A DNA stretch of 64,000 nucleotides from Bacteroides mediterraneensis (GCF_025993685.1 NZ_DAJPEN010000001.1:2294001-2358000), one strand, 5' to 3'; shown: positions 1 through 9,511, counted from the stretch's first letter. Notes: generated by a model from the sequence alone, not told the origin. Made by a program: numbers and translations.

Positions 1-257
1 CTCACCATGGCATGAGCAAACTCTACGAAGTAAGCTGCGAAGAACTTGACTTCTTGAACGACATCGCTTTCGATTGTGGAGTAACCGGTTCACGCGTAAT
101 GGGTGGCGGATTCGGCGGATGTACCATCAACCTGGTAAAGAACGAATTGTATGACACCTTCATCTCTACCGCAAAAGAACGCTTCAAAGAAAAATTCGGT
201 CGTAGTCCAAAAGTATATGACGTAGTAATCAGCGATGGATCACACAAAGTTTGCTAA
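1..257 (+). CDS. galK: Galactokinase, C-terminal part (5' end outside window)
   Basis: Only the last 85 or so codons are present; the frame is open to the window edge, so the ATG at position 12 is internal. Galactokinase phosphorylates galactose at C1 in the Leloir pathway in the cytoplasm. The fragment carries the third GHMP-kinase motif, GGGFGGCTI, preceded by TGSRVM, and ends in the VYDVVISDG stretch usual for Bacteroides GalK. A terminator follows 30 bases after the stop, so this is the last gene of its transcript. The rest of the galactose locus should lie to the left. The family assignment is firm from the motif; the N-terminal half cannot be judged. Confidence 0.93.
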   Translation, partial: HHGMSKLYEVSCEELDFLNDIAFDCGVTGSRVMGGGFGGCTINLVKNELYDTFISTAKERFKEKFGRSPKVYDVVISDGSHKVC

Positions 258-280
258 TTCTATAATTCTTGATATGTAAT

Positions 281-314
281 AAAAAAAGCACGAAGTTATT
301 TCGTGCTTTTTTTA
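281..314. terminator. Bidirectional intrinsic terminator between galK and the convergent gene
   Basis: The 7-bp stem GCACGAA/TTCGTGC (288-294 and 300-306) has a 5-base loop, seven A on the left and seven T on the right. It can therefore stop transcripts from galK and from the opposing gene at 333-1502. Confidence 0.9.
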
Positions 315-332
315 TTGCAATAGTTTTTTCAA

Positions 333-1502
333 TCAATCTCCGCGGTAATAATACAGTAACGAATGACGGGCAATAAAGTCAGCATTCAGTTTCACCAACA
401 TCTTCTCTCCCCCCTCGGGTAATTCCGCATCGGGCAACAGATTCTCACAAATGCAATACGTCAGCAAATCGGGCGGACACAACATCTCTTCGGTCAGCAT
501 ACGGAAGGCATTTCGCGAAGCCTCTTCCTGATTGTAAAACGGATTCTCCGCATCGGCAATATACTCACACACATCCTTTGCCAGCAAAAGCCCTTTCTGT
601 TCATCTACCATCAACACAAAATTACGGTTGGCCTTCATCTGCGGCAAGGTGTGATTCTCATCATCCGGCCATTGGAGAATTTCTACCAGAAAACGCTTCA
701 ACGAATCATACCCATTCAGATAGATAATCCGTCTTCCACCCGTCCACAACGTAAACAACCGGTAGATTTCCGCATTCTTTTCCAAGACCGTATCCGGCAC
801 CACAGGCTCTTCCGAATACAATCCCGGCACTGACTTCCACACACCCGACTGCTTGCCGGCCAGCAAATCAATCCATTCATGCAAGAACAACGCCAAAGGC
901 CCCACCGGCACAATAAAGCGGTCGGTCGGTGTCAGCCGGTCGATATACGGCCACATGGAAGGTCCCGTGAGATACGTATGCCCGAACAGCCAGGTCAGTT
1001 TCCGGTCGGCTTCTTTATCATCCGTATACCCGGCAAAATACGCTTGCAGCCACTCGTTCTCAGGAGCCTGCTCATAGGCCTCCTCCATCAGCGGCAGAAA
1101 AGCCTTTGCCTGCCGCAAAATACGTCCATCCAGCGGATTCACATACAGATGTTTGAACAATGCCTTCTGCCACGTGTTCCAAATCAGGAAACAGAGGTCT
1201 TCTTCATTGACCTCCCCCTTCACATAATTCTTCCCGATGGGATAAAAAGGAAGACATCGTCCATACAAACGGGTGTGAGCCGTCAGGAAAGCCTGCCACA
1301 GGCCCAATCCCGACACCATATCTTCCAAATACGCAGCCGCATACAGACATATTTTCTTCCGGTACGACTCCGGCACCTCCTCCAAATCACACACCGTATA
1401 AAGTCGGTTGGCCAGTTCCACATAGAACCCATCCGAAGGACATACAGTCGTATAAGGATGGATAGCCAGCCAGTCGTTCAGATAAATCACATTTTTTTTC
1501 AT
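333..1502 (-). CDS. Conserved Bacteroidales hypothetical protein (DUF3843-like)
   Basis: A 389-residue soluble protein with no signal peptide and no membrane segment. It is rich in Trp, Tyr and Leu and looks globular and alpha-helical. From memory it resembles the DUF3843 family, known only from Bacteroidota, but I could not verify this; no catalytic motif is visible. The ATG at 1502 lies 21 bases after the stop of the MFS gene on the same strand, so the two are probably co-transcribed. It shares the terminator at 281-314 with galK. The reading frame is firm; the function is unknown. Confidence 0.85.
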   Translation of the reverse strand: MKKNVIYLNDWLAIHPYTTVCPSDGFYVELANRLYTVCDLEEVPESYRKKICLYAAAYLEDMVSGLGLWQAFLTAHTRLYGRCLPFYPIGKNYVKGEVNEEDLCFLIWNTWQKALFKHLYVNPLDGRILRQAKAFLPLMEEAYEQAPENEWLQAYFAGYTDDKEADRKLTWLFGHTYLTGPSMWPYIDRLTPTDRFIVPVGPLALFLHEWIDLLAGKQSGVWKSVPGLYSEEPVVPDTVLEKNAEIYRLFTLWTGGRRIIYLNGYDSLKRFLVEILQWPDDENHTLPQMKANRNFVLMVDEQKGLLLAKDVCEYIADAENPFYNQEEASRNAFRMLTEEMLCPPDLLTYCICENLLPDAELPEGGEKMLVKLNADFIARHSLLYYYRGD

Positions 1503-1523
1503 CTTACATTTCTCCTATTAAAG

Positions 1524-2711
1524 TCAATTCCGGGAAAAGAGAGTAATCAGCAGAGACACTGCCGCCAACCCGATTCCAGCCCCTGTCACTCCCGCCCAGC
1601 CAAATGCATGCCAGCATGTCCCGGCCAGAAAAGTCCCCAGTGAGCCACCCACGAAATATGTTGTCATAAAAATCGTATTCACCCGATTAGTCGCTTTCGG
1701 TGCCAACGACAAGGCACACGTCTGGTTGCTTATCTGGATGCATTGCATACCAATATCTATCACCACAATGCCCACGATAAAGCCCAGATAGAAATTCTGG
1801 AAGACATACATCACCCCCCAAGCCAGCATCATCAGCCCACAGCCCAGATAAGTGAAGAAACGTACCCCCAGCCTATGCACCAGACTGCCCACAAAAGAAG
1901 CCGTCAGCGCTCCCGCAATGCCACACAGTCCCAGCATCCCAATCACATTGTTTCCGGCATGAAAGGGTTCCCCGCTCAACTTGAAGGCAAGGCATGCCCA
2001 CAAAGCCAGAAAACTTCCGAAGCAGAATCCGGCCCGCGCAGACACCATCCGGATGGTCGGATGGTCACGGTAGAGCGTAAACAACGACTTCATCAGGCCA
2101 CCATAAGTACCTTTGAAATTCGACGGCATATCGGGCAATACCCGGAGCACAAGAAAAATGCACAGCAACATAAGAAGGGCCGCAATATAATACATGGTAC
2201 GCCATCCCCAGTATTCGCCTACAAATCCGCTGACTACCCGTGAGCCGAGAATCCCCGTCAGCAGGCCGCTGACCATCATGCCCACGTTGCGAGCCTTATT
2301 TTCCGGAAGCGAAAACTGTGCCGCTATCGGAATAAAGATTTGCGGCATCACCGAACAGATGCCCGTCACCAGCGAAGCGGCCAGAATATAAGCCACGTTC
2401 GTGGAAGAAGCGATGCTGCACGTAGCCGCCACCAGCAACAGAAAGTTCACCACAATAATATGTTTGCGTTTATACAAATCGCCCAGTGGAATGATGAACA
2501 GCAATCCCAGCGCATAACCAATCTGGGTAGTCATCGGTATCAGGTTCGCCGTAAATTCCGAAATCGACAGATCCTCACTGATACGGTTCAACAACGGCTG
2601 GTTATAATACAAATTAGCCACCGACAACCCGGATATAATAGCCAACATCCACAACACCCCTGCCGGTATCCCTTTATTTTCCTCTAATTTTCGCCTCATA
2701 TTCCTATTCAT
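1524..2711 (-). CDS. MFS transporter (DHA-like drug/metabolite carrier)
   Basis: An inner-membrane carrier with about 12 hydrophobic segments and the MFS signature after TM2 (GDLYKRK). The SVANLYYNQPLL start of TM1 is typical of the YgaY-like branch of drug:H+ antiporters; the substrate is unknown. The open frame extends back to 2750, but a -7 promoter box at 2730-2737 lies inside that extension. I therefore place the start at the ATG at 2711 (395 aa); the ATG at 2699 is an alternative. It leads a two-gene unit with the hypothetical gene at 333-1502. Confidence 0.88.
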   Translation of the reverse strand: MNRNMRRKLEENKGIPAGVLWMLAIISGLSVANLYYNQPLLNRISEDLSISEFTANLIPMTTQIGYALGLLFIIPLGDLYKRKHIIVVNFLLLVAATCSIASSTNVAYILAASLVTGICSVMPQIFIPIAAQFSLPENKARNVGMMVSGLLTGILGSRVVSGFVGEYWGWRTMYYIAALLMLLCIFLVLRVLPDMPSNFKGTYGGLMKSLFTLYRDHPTIRMVSARAGFCFGSFLALWACLAFKLSGEPFHAGNNVIGMLGLCGIAGALTASFVGSLVHRLGVRFFTYLGCGLMMLAWGVMYVFQNFYLGFIVGIVVIDIGMQCIQISNQTCALSLAPKATNRVNTIFMTTYFVGGSLGTFLAGTCWHAFGWAGVTGAGIGLAAVSLLITLFSRN

Positions 2712-2729
2712 ACCTTTTTCTTTCGCCCG

Positions 2730-2737
2730 CAAAAATA
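2730..2737 (-). promoter_or_regulatory. Bacteroides-type -7 box for the MFS gene
   Basis: The minus strand reads TATTTTTG, matching TAnnTTTG, 19 bases before the ATG at 2711. No good -33 TTTG is seen at the expected distance. It decides against the longer ORF start at 2750. Confidence 0.6.
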
Positions 2738-3123
2738 CGCAAAAAAACAAAAGTCAGAAAAACTGGCTTATAAATTCAAACGAAAAGTAAATGCGGAATC
2801 TATACAGTAACACGATGTATAGGACTCCGATTAATTAAATAAATTACAAAACAATTACAAGCCCATCTCCCAACGTAATTCTCACACAATCAACAATAGA
2901 AAAAGAAGACTTCATCGCAAGCACCCTCTTTTCGAAAACAAAAAAGTTAATTATGTATTGACTGATTTGTTAAAACGCAAACATAGACTCTATGGGTTGA
3001 AAAGATTTTTTAACTTTGCAATCGAAAAGTTCTGACAATCAGACTTTATTTAAGCAGAAACAACAAGTATTAAACTGACAAACACTAAAGATAGATTTAC
3101 ATTTTTTATTTAATTAAATTTTT
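2738..3123. other. AT-rich intergenic region upstream of the Oar-like receptor
   Basis: About 390 bases without a gene. The only element I can support is the -7 box at 3011-3018. No RNA gene, array or mobile-element end is seen. Confidence 0.6.
3011..3018 (+). promoter_or_regulatory. Bacteroides-type -7 box for the Oar-like receptor
   Basis: A perfect TAACTTTG lies 105 bases before the ATG at 3124, predicting a 5' leader of roughly 100 nt. The -33 element is weak: GGTTG sits too close. Confidence 0.65.
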
Positions 3124-6100
3124 ATGGTACATCATTCCAAATTCCTGTTTTCAGCATTGGTCGTTTCAGCCGTAGCGGCAGGCGCAAATGCTCAGGTAAC
3201 CACTTCTGCTATCAGCGGAAAAGTTCTCGATGAAACCAAAGCACCGGTCATTGGCGCTACAGTGGTAGCCATTCACGAACCTTCGGGTACGCTTTACGGT
3301 GCAGTCACGAACGTAGACGGACGTTACACCATCCAAGGTATGCGTACCGGTGGTCCCTACAAAATTGAAATCTCCTACGTAGGCTACAACAAGACGACTT
3401 ACACGGGTATCTCCCTCGAACTGGGTAACACCCTCAGCCTGAACGCAGAAATGAAACCAAGTTCAGAACTGCTGGACGAGGTGGTAGTGGTAGCCGATGC
3501 TAAGGCAAATGCCGGAGCAGCCCATAACTTCTCCACACAAAAAATTGAAAACACTCCGACAGTCGACCGTAACGTGTACGACATCGTGAAGAACATGCCG
3601 ATGGCCATGACTTCCAAAAATGGAGGTATCACATTTGCCGGTTCAAACAACCGCTACAACAGTTTTCAGATTGACGGTACGGTAAGTAACGACGTGTTCG
3701 GTCTGTCTGCATCCGGAACCAACGGCGGTCAGACGGGTGCCAACCCGATTTCAATGGATGCCATCCAGGAAATCCAGGTAGTCGTAGCTCCCTTCGACGT
3801 ACGCCAGAGCGGATTTACCGGAGGTGGTATCAACGCCATCACCAAGCAGGGTACCAACACCACACACGGTTCTGCCTACACGTACTTCAACAACCAGAAC
3901 ATGTATGGCAAGTACAGTGCCGTACGCGATTATGAAAAGTCTCCGCTCACCCAGCAGTACACCCGTACCTTCGGTGGAACATTGGGCGGTGCCATCGTGA
4001 AGGACAAACTGTTCTACTTCGTAAGTGCAGAAGCCAAGAAGGAATCGTATCCGTCAAGCATTTATCCGGGATACACCACTTCTTATCTGACATCTGAGCA
4101 GGCCAAACAGATTGCAGACGCGTATTACGACATGACAGGTTTCAGCGATGGATATGGACAGCGCAACATCGACAACAAATCTTTCGGTCTGCTGGCACGT
4201 ATCGACTGGAACATCAACCAGAACCACAAGCTGGCTCTGCGTTACCAGCACAACAATTCATACGATGACAACTATGGCGTAGGCTCTACCAGCTACATGT
4301 TCGAAAACAGTGGTTACCGCATGAACAACAAGACCAACTCTATCGTGGCCGAATTGAACTCTCATCTGGGACAGAACCTGTACAACGAGCTCCGTGCTTC
4401 TGCCAGCTTCATCCGTGACCACCGTGACGTGGCCTATCAGGGACCTACCGTCCAAATCAGCAACATTCCGGCACCGGATGGCACCAACATCACGGCCAAC
4501 ATCGGTACGGAATATTCTTCCGGAGCCAACTACTTGGATCAGGACATCTATACCTTCGAAGACAACCTTTCCTGGTATCTGGGTAACCACACGCTGACCT
4601 TCGGTACACACAATGAAATCTACCGGATGAAAAACCTGTTCATCCAGGCTTCCAACGGTTCATGGTATTACAACTCACTGGAAGACTTCATTGCCGACAG
4701 ACCGTACAAATATTCGTACAAATATACCGACCCGGCACTGACTGGCGGTGATACCAAATGGGCTCCGGCCATGAAATCCGGACAGTTCGGATTCTATGCA
4801 CAGGACAAATGGGATATCAGCACAAACTTCAACCTGACTTACGGTCTGCGTATCGATATTCCGGTCATCTTCAACAACCCGACTACAAACGAAACCTTTA
4901 ACGAGTTTGCCGAAGCACAACACTTGAACGCCCGCGTGGGAGAGAACCCAAGTGCAAAGGTATTGTTCTCACCGCGTGTAGGTTTCCGCTGGTACACCGA
5001 CGATTCACACAACACCCTGATTCGTGGCGGTGTCGGAATCTTTACCGGACGTGTGCCGTTCGTATGGCTGTCGAATGCCTTCAACAACACCGGTATGGAA
5101 AGCAAAGGAACAACCATCACGCCGGAAGATAAAGATGGAAACTACACTTACGACGCACCGAAACTGGGACAATATGCAGACGACCCGCTGGGTGCAGCCA
5201 ACTCACAAAGCGGAGCTGCCGCAAAACCTGATATCGTAACCGTAGACAAGGACTTCAAATACCCGCAAGTGTTCCGTGTGAACCTGGCATGGGAACAGAA
5301 ACTGCCAGGCGACGTGAAGATGACTTTGGAAGGTATCTACTCAAAGACCATGAACAACGTCTTCTTTGAAAATCTGGCATTGACCCAGAGTGGAAACAAG
5401 GTATATGCCGTAGCCGGCAATGAAGCTTCTGCCGCTCCTTACTACCAGTTCAACTCAGGAAACTACTATAGCATCATCAACCTGAAGAACACCAACAAAG
5501 GATATACTTACGCATTGTCTGCCTTGCTGGAGAAACACTTCAACTTCGGTCTGGACTTATCTGCATCTTATACTTTCGGACATGCAAAATCTGTAAACGA
5601 CGGTACAAGCTCTGTAGCCTACTCTAACTGGAAATACAATTATTCAGTAGACACCAACTCTGGAAACGAACTTGGTTTCTCTAAATTTGATATTCCTCAC
5701 CGTGTAATGGTTCAGGCCTCTTACAACAGCCCGAAATACTGGAACGGATGGACCAGCACTACTATCTCTGTCATCTACAACGGATTCTCCGGCAGCCGCT
5801 ACAGCCTGACCATGAACGAAAAGTCTGATTACAACGGTGACAAATGGTCTGGTAACTCACTGCTCTACATCCCGACTGATGCCGAATTGAGCAAAATGAA
5901 CTTCGTAGACATTACCGACAAGAATGGAAATGTTACCATGAGTGCAGAACAGAGCCGTCAGGCCTTTAAACAGTGGATTGAAAACGACAGCTATGCCAAG
6001 AACCACAGAGGCCAGTATGCAGAACGCAACTCTAACCTGAGCGACTGGGAACATGAAATCGACTTGCACCTGGCTCAGACCATCTACAATGTGCAGGGTG

Positions 6101-6333
6101 TCGGCAAACTGGAATTCACTTTCGATATCATCAACTTTGCCAATATGCTGAACAAGAAATGGGGAGCAAGCTACAGCTCTGCCTACAACTTGTCACCGTT
6201 GACAATGAACGGCCTTTCTACTGATGCAGACGGCAACAAGATTGCCTCTTTCTCTTACAACAAAGCCGAAATCCAGAAGAGTGACATCAGCTCACGCTGG
6301 CACTGCCAGGTGGGTGTAAGACTGACTTTCTAA
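3124..6333 (+). CDS. Oar-like TonB-dependent outer-membrane receptor
   Basis: A 1069-residue outer-membrane protein. A signal peptide ends near GANAQ (residues 19-24), followed by a carboxypeptidase-regulatory-like beta-sandwich (about 28-110), a plug domain (about 115-235) and a long beta-barrel with many aromatic alternating strands, ending in the terminal phenylalanine expected for BAM-dependent insertion. The layout fits the Oar-like receptors rather than SusC, and no SusD gene is adjacent, so a solo TonB-dependent importer or adhesin-like receptor is likely. The ligand is unknown. A terminator separates it from the downstream phosphodiesterase. Confidence 0.93.
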   Translation: MVHHSKFLFSALVVSAVAAGANAQVTTSAISGKVLDETKAPVIGATVVAIHEPSGTLYGAVTNVDGRYTIQGMRTGGPYKIEISYVGYNKTTYTGISLELGNTLSLNAEMKPSSELLDEVVVVADAKANAGAAHNFSTQKIENTPTVDRNVYDIVKNMPMAMTSKNGGITFAGSNNRYNSFQIDGTVSNDVFGLSASGTNGGQTGANPISMDAIQEIQVVVAPFDVRQSGFTGGGINAITKQGTNTTHGSAYTYFNNQNMYGKYSAVRDYEKSPLTQQYTRTFGGTLGGAIVKDKLFYFVSAEAKKESYPSSIYPGYTTSYLTSEQAKQIADAYYDMTGFSDGYGQRNIDNKSFGLLARIDWNINQNHKLALRYQHNNSYDDNYGVGSTSYMFENSGYRMNNKTNSIVAELNSHLGQNLYNELRASASFIRDHRDVAYQGPTVQISNIPAPDGTNITANIGTEYSSGANYLDQDIYTFEDNLSWYLGNHTLTFGTHNEIYRMKNLFIQASNGSWYYNSLEDFIADRPYKYSYKYTDPALTGGDTKWAPAMKSGQFGFYAQDKWDISTNFNLTYGLRIDIPVIFNNPTTNETFNEFAEAQHLNARVGENPSAKVLFSPRVGFRWYTDDSHNTLIRGGVGIFTGRVPFVWLSNAFNNTGMESKGTTITPEDKDGNYTYDAPKLGQYADDPLGAANSQSGAAAKPDIVTVDKDFKYPQVFRVNLAWEQKLPGDVKMTLEGIYSKTMNNVFFENLALTQSGNKVYAVAGNEASAAPYYQFNSGNYYSIINLKNTNKGYTYALSALLEKHFNFGLDLSASYTFGHAKSVNDGTSSVAYSNWKYNYSVDTNSGNELGFSKFDIPHRVMVQASYNSPKYWNGWTSTTISVIYNGFSGSRYSLTMNEKSDYNGDKWSGNSLLYIPTDAELSKMNFVDITDKNGNVTMSAEQSRQAFKQWIENDSYAKNHRGQYAERNSNLSDWEHEIDLHLAQTIYNVQGVGKLEFTFDIINFANMLNKKWGASYSSAYNLSPLTMNGLSTDADGNKIASFSYNKAEIQKSDISSRWHCQVGVRLTF

Positions 6334-6354
6334 TGAAACACTGACCCTTCTCAT

Positions 6355-6398
6355 AAAGGTGTATTGCCCGCGAAAAAGGCAATACACCTTTCTTTTTT
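6355..6398 (+). terminator. Intrinsic terminator after the Oar-like receptor
   Basis: A 14-bp stem (AAAGGTGTATTGCC at 6355-6368 with its complement at 6378-6391) with a 9-base loop is followed by T-rich sequence. It ends 25 bases before the next ATG. Confidence 0.9.
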
Positions 6399-6422
6399 CA
6401 TTCTCAAACAAAAACCAGATTC

Positions 6423-7610
6423 ATGAAAAAATTCATCTCCCTGTGCATCGCCTGGTGTTTCTGCCTCACCCTTTGGGCAGGCAAACACTACACCGTGGTT
6501 GTTTCCCTCGACGGATTCCGCTGGGATTATCCTAAAATGTACGACACCCCTTTCTTCGACCAGATGGCCAGCGAAGGGGTGAAAGCCACCATGATTCCTT
6601 CTTTCCCGTCGAAAACCTTCCCCAACCATTACACCATGGCCACGGGACTGGTGCCCGACCACCACGGCCTCGTGGCCAATACGTTCTGGGACCCGGAACG
6701 CAAGGAACTTTACAAAATGACCAAGCCGGAAACCCGCAACAACCCTGCCTACTACGGCGGCGAACCTATCTGGATTACAGCCCAGAAACAAGGCATCAAG
6801 ACAGGCAATATCTACTGGGTAGGCTCCGACATCGCTGTCAAAGGACAGCACCCCACCTACTACCATGTGTACGACCAGAAACCGCGGCTCACACAGACGG
6901 AACGTGTGGCCGAGGCGTTGAGATTACTGAAATTGCCGGAAGAAGAGCGGCCTCAACTGATTATGATGTACTTTGAAGATTCCGACACGTACGGTCACAG
7001 CTACAGTCCGCACAGCAAGGAAACACGCCGCTGCATCGAAGAGCTGGACGGACTCATGAGATACTTGTGGGAGGGATTGCAGAGCTTGCCTTTCGGAAAG
7101 GATATCAACCTGATTGTGACAGCCGACCACGGCATGGCCACGGTAAGTGCCGACCGCTTTGTGCCCATCAAGCACCTGCTGAACGAGAAATGGTACACGC
7201 TGATTGACGGTAACCTGCCGGCACAGATTTATACGAAACCGGAATACCGCGACTCGGTGTATCAGGCCTTGCAGGGACTGGACCACGTGCGGGTATGGAA
7301 GAAAGAAGAGATTCCGGCTTACCTGCACTACGGCAGCAATCCACGGGTGGGCGACATCCTCGTGCTGCCCGACCTGGGCTGGCTGGTGGAAGAAGGTTCC
7401 CGAACGCTTCCCGGAGCTCACGGTTTCGACCCGACCTACGACGACATGCAGGTGATGTTCCGGGCCTGCGGACCCGATTTCAAGAAAGGCTATGAAGCCC
7501 CGAAGTTCCGCAACGTATCACTTTATTCCCTGCTGGCCCGCCTGCTGCACGTCACTCCCGAAAAAACGGACGGCAGTCTGGAAGATGTGGGAAACATGCT
7601 GATTCAGTGA
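6423..7610 (+). CDS. Secreted nucleotide pyrophosphatase/phosphodiesterase (alkaline phosphatase superfamily)
   Basis: A 395-residue exported enzyme of the NPP family, which hydrolyses nucleotide or phospholipid phosphodiester bonds using two zinc ions. The signal peptide covers about residues 1-19. Family metal ligands and the nucleophile can be seen in order: SLDGFRWD, SKTFPNHYTMATG (Thr nucleophile), DSDTYGHSYSP, TADHGMA and GAHGFDP. Length is normal for the catalytic core alone. Separated from the receptor gene by a terminator, it may need its own promoter, which I did not find. A role in scavenging phosphate or nucleotides in the periplasm is inference. Confidence 0.93.
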   Translation: MKKFISLCIAWCFCLTLWAGKHYTVVVSLDGFRWDYPKMYDTPFFDQMASEGVKATMIPSFPSKTFPNHYTMATGLVPDHHGLVANTFWDPERKELYKMTKPETRNNPAYYGGEPIWITAQKQGIKTGNIYWVGSDIAVKGQHPTYYHVYDQKPRLTQTERVAEALRLLKLPEEERPQLIMMYFEDSDTYGHSYSPHSKETRRCIEELDGLMRYLWEGLQSLPFGKDINLIVTADHGMATVSADRFVPIKHLLNEKWYTLIDGNLPAQIYTKPEYRDSVYQALQGLDHVRVWKKEEIPAYLHYGSNPRVGDILVLPDLGWLVEEGSRTLPGAHGFDPTYDDMQVMFRACGPDFKKGYEAPKFRNVSLYSLLARLLHVTPEKTDGSLEDVGNMLIQ

Positions 7611-7628
7611 GCTTTACCCTTCGTCCAA

Positions 7629-7690
7629 AAACACAAGTACGTTTGAGCTTAAACGCAAGTACGTTTGAATCAAAACGTAAGTGCATTTAA
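7629..7690. repeat. 22-bp-period dyad repeat array A1 (three units plus a possible split fourth)
   Basis: Three 18-base units start at 7629, 7651 and 7673, exactly 22 bp apart, separated by 4 bases. The central unit reads AAACGCAAGTACGTTTGA; the shared plan is AAACG-N6-CGTTT, with small changes in units 1 and 3. The array starts 18 bases after the stop of the phosphodiesterase gene. A fourth unit would start at 7695, where AAACG is followed directly by the IS element. The same family occurs at 25248-25353. Confidence 0.9.
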
Positions 7691-7699
7691 ACAAAAACG

Positions 7700-7741
7700 A
7701 GGCCGTCTCAAAATGAAATATAATTTGAGATGGCCTTTTTT
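7700..7741 (+). terminator. Self-complementary left end of the IS (terminator-like hairpin)
   Basis: AGGCCGTCTCAAA (7700-7712) pairs with TTTGAGATGGCCT (7724-7736) with one wobble, followed by six T. It would stop read-through from the phosphodiesterase gene into the transposase. Confidence 0.8.
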
Positions 7742-7847
7742 GTGTCTGCAAAAAAAATCGGGCAAGCCCAAACTTCGCTCAGTCAGGACTTGCCCGTCTC
7801 CCTAATTTTTCGTATCTTAGGGAATCAAGCAATATATCCCAAAGATA

Positions 7848-9359
7848 ATGTTTAAAAACTATACCTCCAACGATAATCTGCTTTTACCTCCGTGTTTAGG
7901 CGATTTTATTCCCCAGAACGATCCGGTCCGGGTTGTTCACCGTATCATTGAACAGATCAGCCTGGAAGAACTTTACCGCAAGTACTCCGTCAAAGGCTGT
8001 CCGGCCTACCATCCCCGCATGATGCTGCAGATTCTGGTATATGCCTATCTGCGCAATATCTATTCCAGCCGCCGCATTGAGGAGTTCTGCCGCAATGACA
8101 TCCGCTTCATGTGGCTGACCGGTACCAGGACGCCTGACCACAACACCATCAACCGTTTTCGCAGCAGCCGGCTGAAGGATGTACTCAAGACCGTCTTCGC
8201 CACCATCGTGAAGTTCCTCGTGGCGGAGGGCTTTGTAAGTCTGGACGTGGCCTGCACCGACGGGACGAAGATGGAGGCGAACGCCAACCGTTATACGTTC
8301 GTCTGGGGCAAGTCCATCCACACCCGCATCTCCAGAATTGCGGAACAGCTTGAGGAGATATGGCGGTACGCCGAGTCCGTCACCAAGCAGGAGCTGCGCG
8401 ACTCCGCTCCCGTCACTTACCAGGACATCACCCCCGAGAAGGTGGAAAGGGCGCTGGAACAGATACATGAAGCTCTGGAGGGAACGGATGCGGACCGGAA
8501 AGTGAAGGCCAAGGTCCGGCGCGTGAGGAAGGCATGGCCCGAACAGCTGAAGAAATACGAATCCCAGGGAAAGATTCTCGACGGGCGCAACAGCTACTCC
8601 AAGACAGACCCCGACGCCACGTTCATGCGGATGAAGGAGGACCACATGAGGAACGGGCAGCTCAAGCCCGGATACAACCCGCAGGTCAGTACCAACAGAC
8701 AGTTCATCCTGAACTATACCCTCCACCAGTGTGCCGGTGACACCTCCACCTATCCCCTGCACATGGAAGACTTCCATTCCCTGTACGGCAGATATCCTGA
8801 CGTGTCCGTCTGTGACGCCGGGTACGGAAGTGAGGAGAACTACCTGTACGCCTTCAGGCACGGCATCGAAACCTTCATAAAGTACAACTATTTCCACAAG
8901 GAACAGAAAAGGAGCTTCAGGAATGACCCGTTCCTGTCTGCCAACTTCTATTATAATGAAGAAACCGACGGCATGTACTGTCCGATGGGACAGAGGATGG
9001 AAAGACTCTCCGATGTAAAGCGGACGACAGACAACGGTTTTGTACAGACCATCTCAAGGTACAGGGCACGGAACTGCAAGGGCTGCCCGTTAAGATGCCG
9101 GTGTCACAGAAGCCGGTCGGAAAGGATTGTGCAAGTGAATCATCGGCTGAGAAAAATCAAGGAAAGGGAACGTAAGAAACTCCTCTCTGCGGAAGGTCTT
9201 AAATACCGGAGCCAGCGGCCGCAGGATGTGGAAGCCGTATTTGGAAACCTCAAGAACAACAAGCACTTCAAGAGGTTCCATCTTCGTGGGCTGAAAAAGG
9301 TGGAAATTGAGTTTGGCCTGCTGGCCATAGCGCATAATCTTGCAAAAGTAGCCTCTTAG
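7848..9359 (+). CDS. IS1182 family DDE transposase
   Basis: A 503-residue transposase that cuts and joins the element ends. An N-terminal helical DNA-binding part (YHPRMMLQILVYAYL) leads to the DDE core: first Asp in CTDGTKMEAN, second Asp in VCDAGYGSEENY, and a Glu in QDVEAVFGNLK close to the C-terminus. The CxxC-rich segment (NCKGCPLRCRC) before the last motif is typical of this family. The ORF is intact and of full length, so the element may still be active. G+C is higher in its middle part than in the flanking intergenic DNA. Confidence 0.95.
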   Translation: MFKNYTSNDNLLLPPCLGDFIPQNDPVRVVHRIIEQISLEELYRKYSVKGCPAYHPRMMLQILVYAYLRNIYSSRRIEEFCRNDIRFMWLTGTRTPDHNTINRFRSSRLKDVLKTVFATIVKFLVAEGFVSLDVACTDGTKMEANANRYTFVWGKSIHTRISRIAEQLEEIWRYAESVTKQELRDSAPVTYQDITPEKVERALEQIHEALEGTDADRKVKAKVRRVRKAWPEQLKKYESQGKILDGRNSYSKTDPDATFMRMKEDHMRNGQLKPGYNPQVSTNRQFILNYTLHQCAGDTSTYPLHMEDFHSLYGRYPDVSVCDAGYGSEENYLYAFRHGIETFIKYNYFHKEQKRSFRNDPFLSANFYYNEETDGMYCPMGQRMERLSDVKRTTDNGFVQTISRYRARNCKGCPLRCRCHRSRSERIVQVNHRLRKIKERERKKLLSAEGLKYRSQRPQDVEAVFGNLKNNKHFKRFHLRGLKKVEIEFGLLAIAHNLAKVAS

Positions 9360-9470
9360 GAGGCTTCTGACGAGGGAAAAACGGTGTAAAACGTGAAATC
9401 TGTAGAAGGAAACTTGTAAATTCCTTTTTGAGGAAAAATCCAAACGACTTCAATCTGATATGAAACGACA

Positions 9471-9511
9471 GAGGCCATCTCAAGGTTTATTTTGAGACGG
9501 CCTCGTTTTTA
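9471..9511. terminator. Right end of the IS, shared terminator-like hairpin
   Basis: GAGGCCATCTCAA pairs with TTTGAGACGGCCTC and is flanked by a T-run on the right. It can terminate the transposase transcript; on the other strand it follows ettA (stop at 9535) and may serve that gene too. Confidence 0.75.

Larger units (their letters stand above)
7698..9505 (+). mobile_element. Intact IS1182-family insertion sequence
   Basis: The element is bounded by inverted repeats beginning CGAGGCCGTCTCAAAAT at 7698 and its complement ending at 9505. The outer bases AAAAA/TTTTT also match, so the exact edge is uncertain by about five bases. Each end can also fold on itself (7700-7736 and 9472-9503) into a terminator-like hairpin with a T-tract. 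One intact transposase ORF fills the interior. No clear target duplication is seen. Confidence 0.88.
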
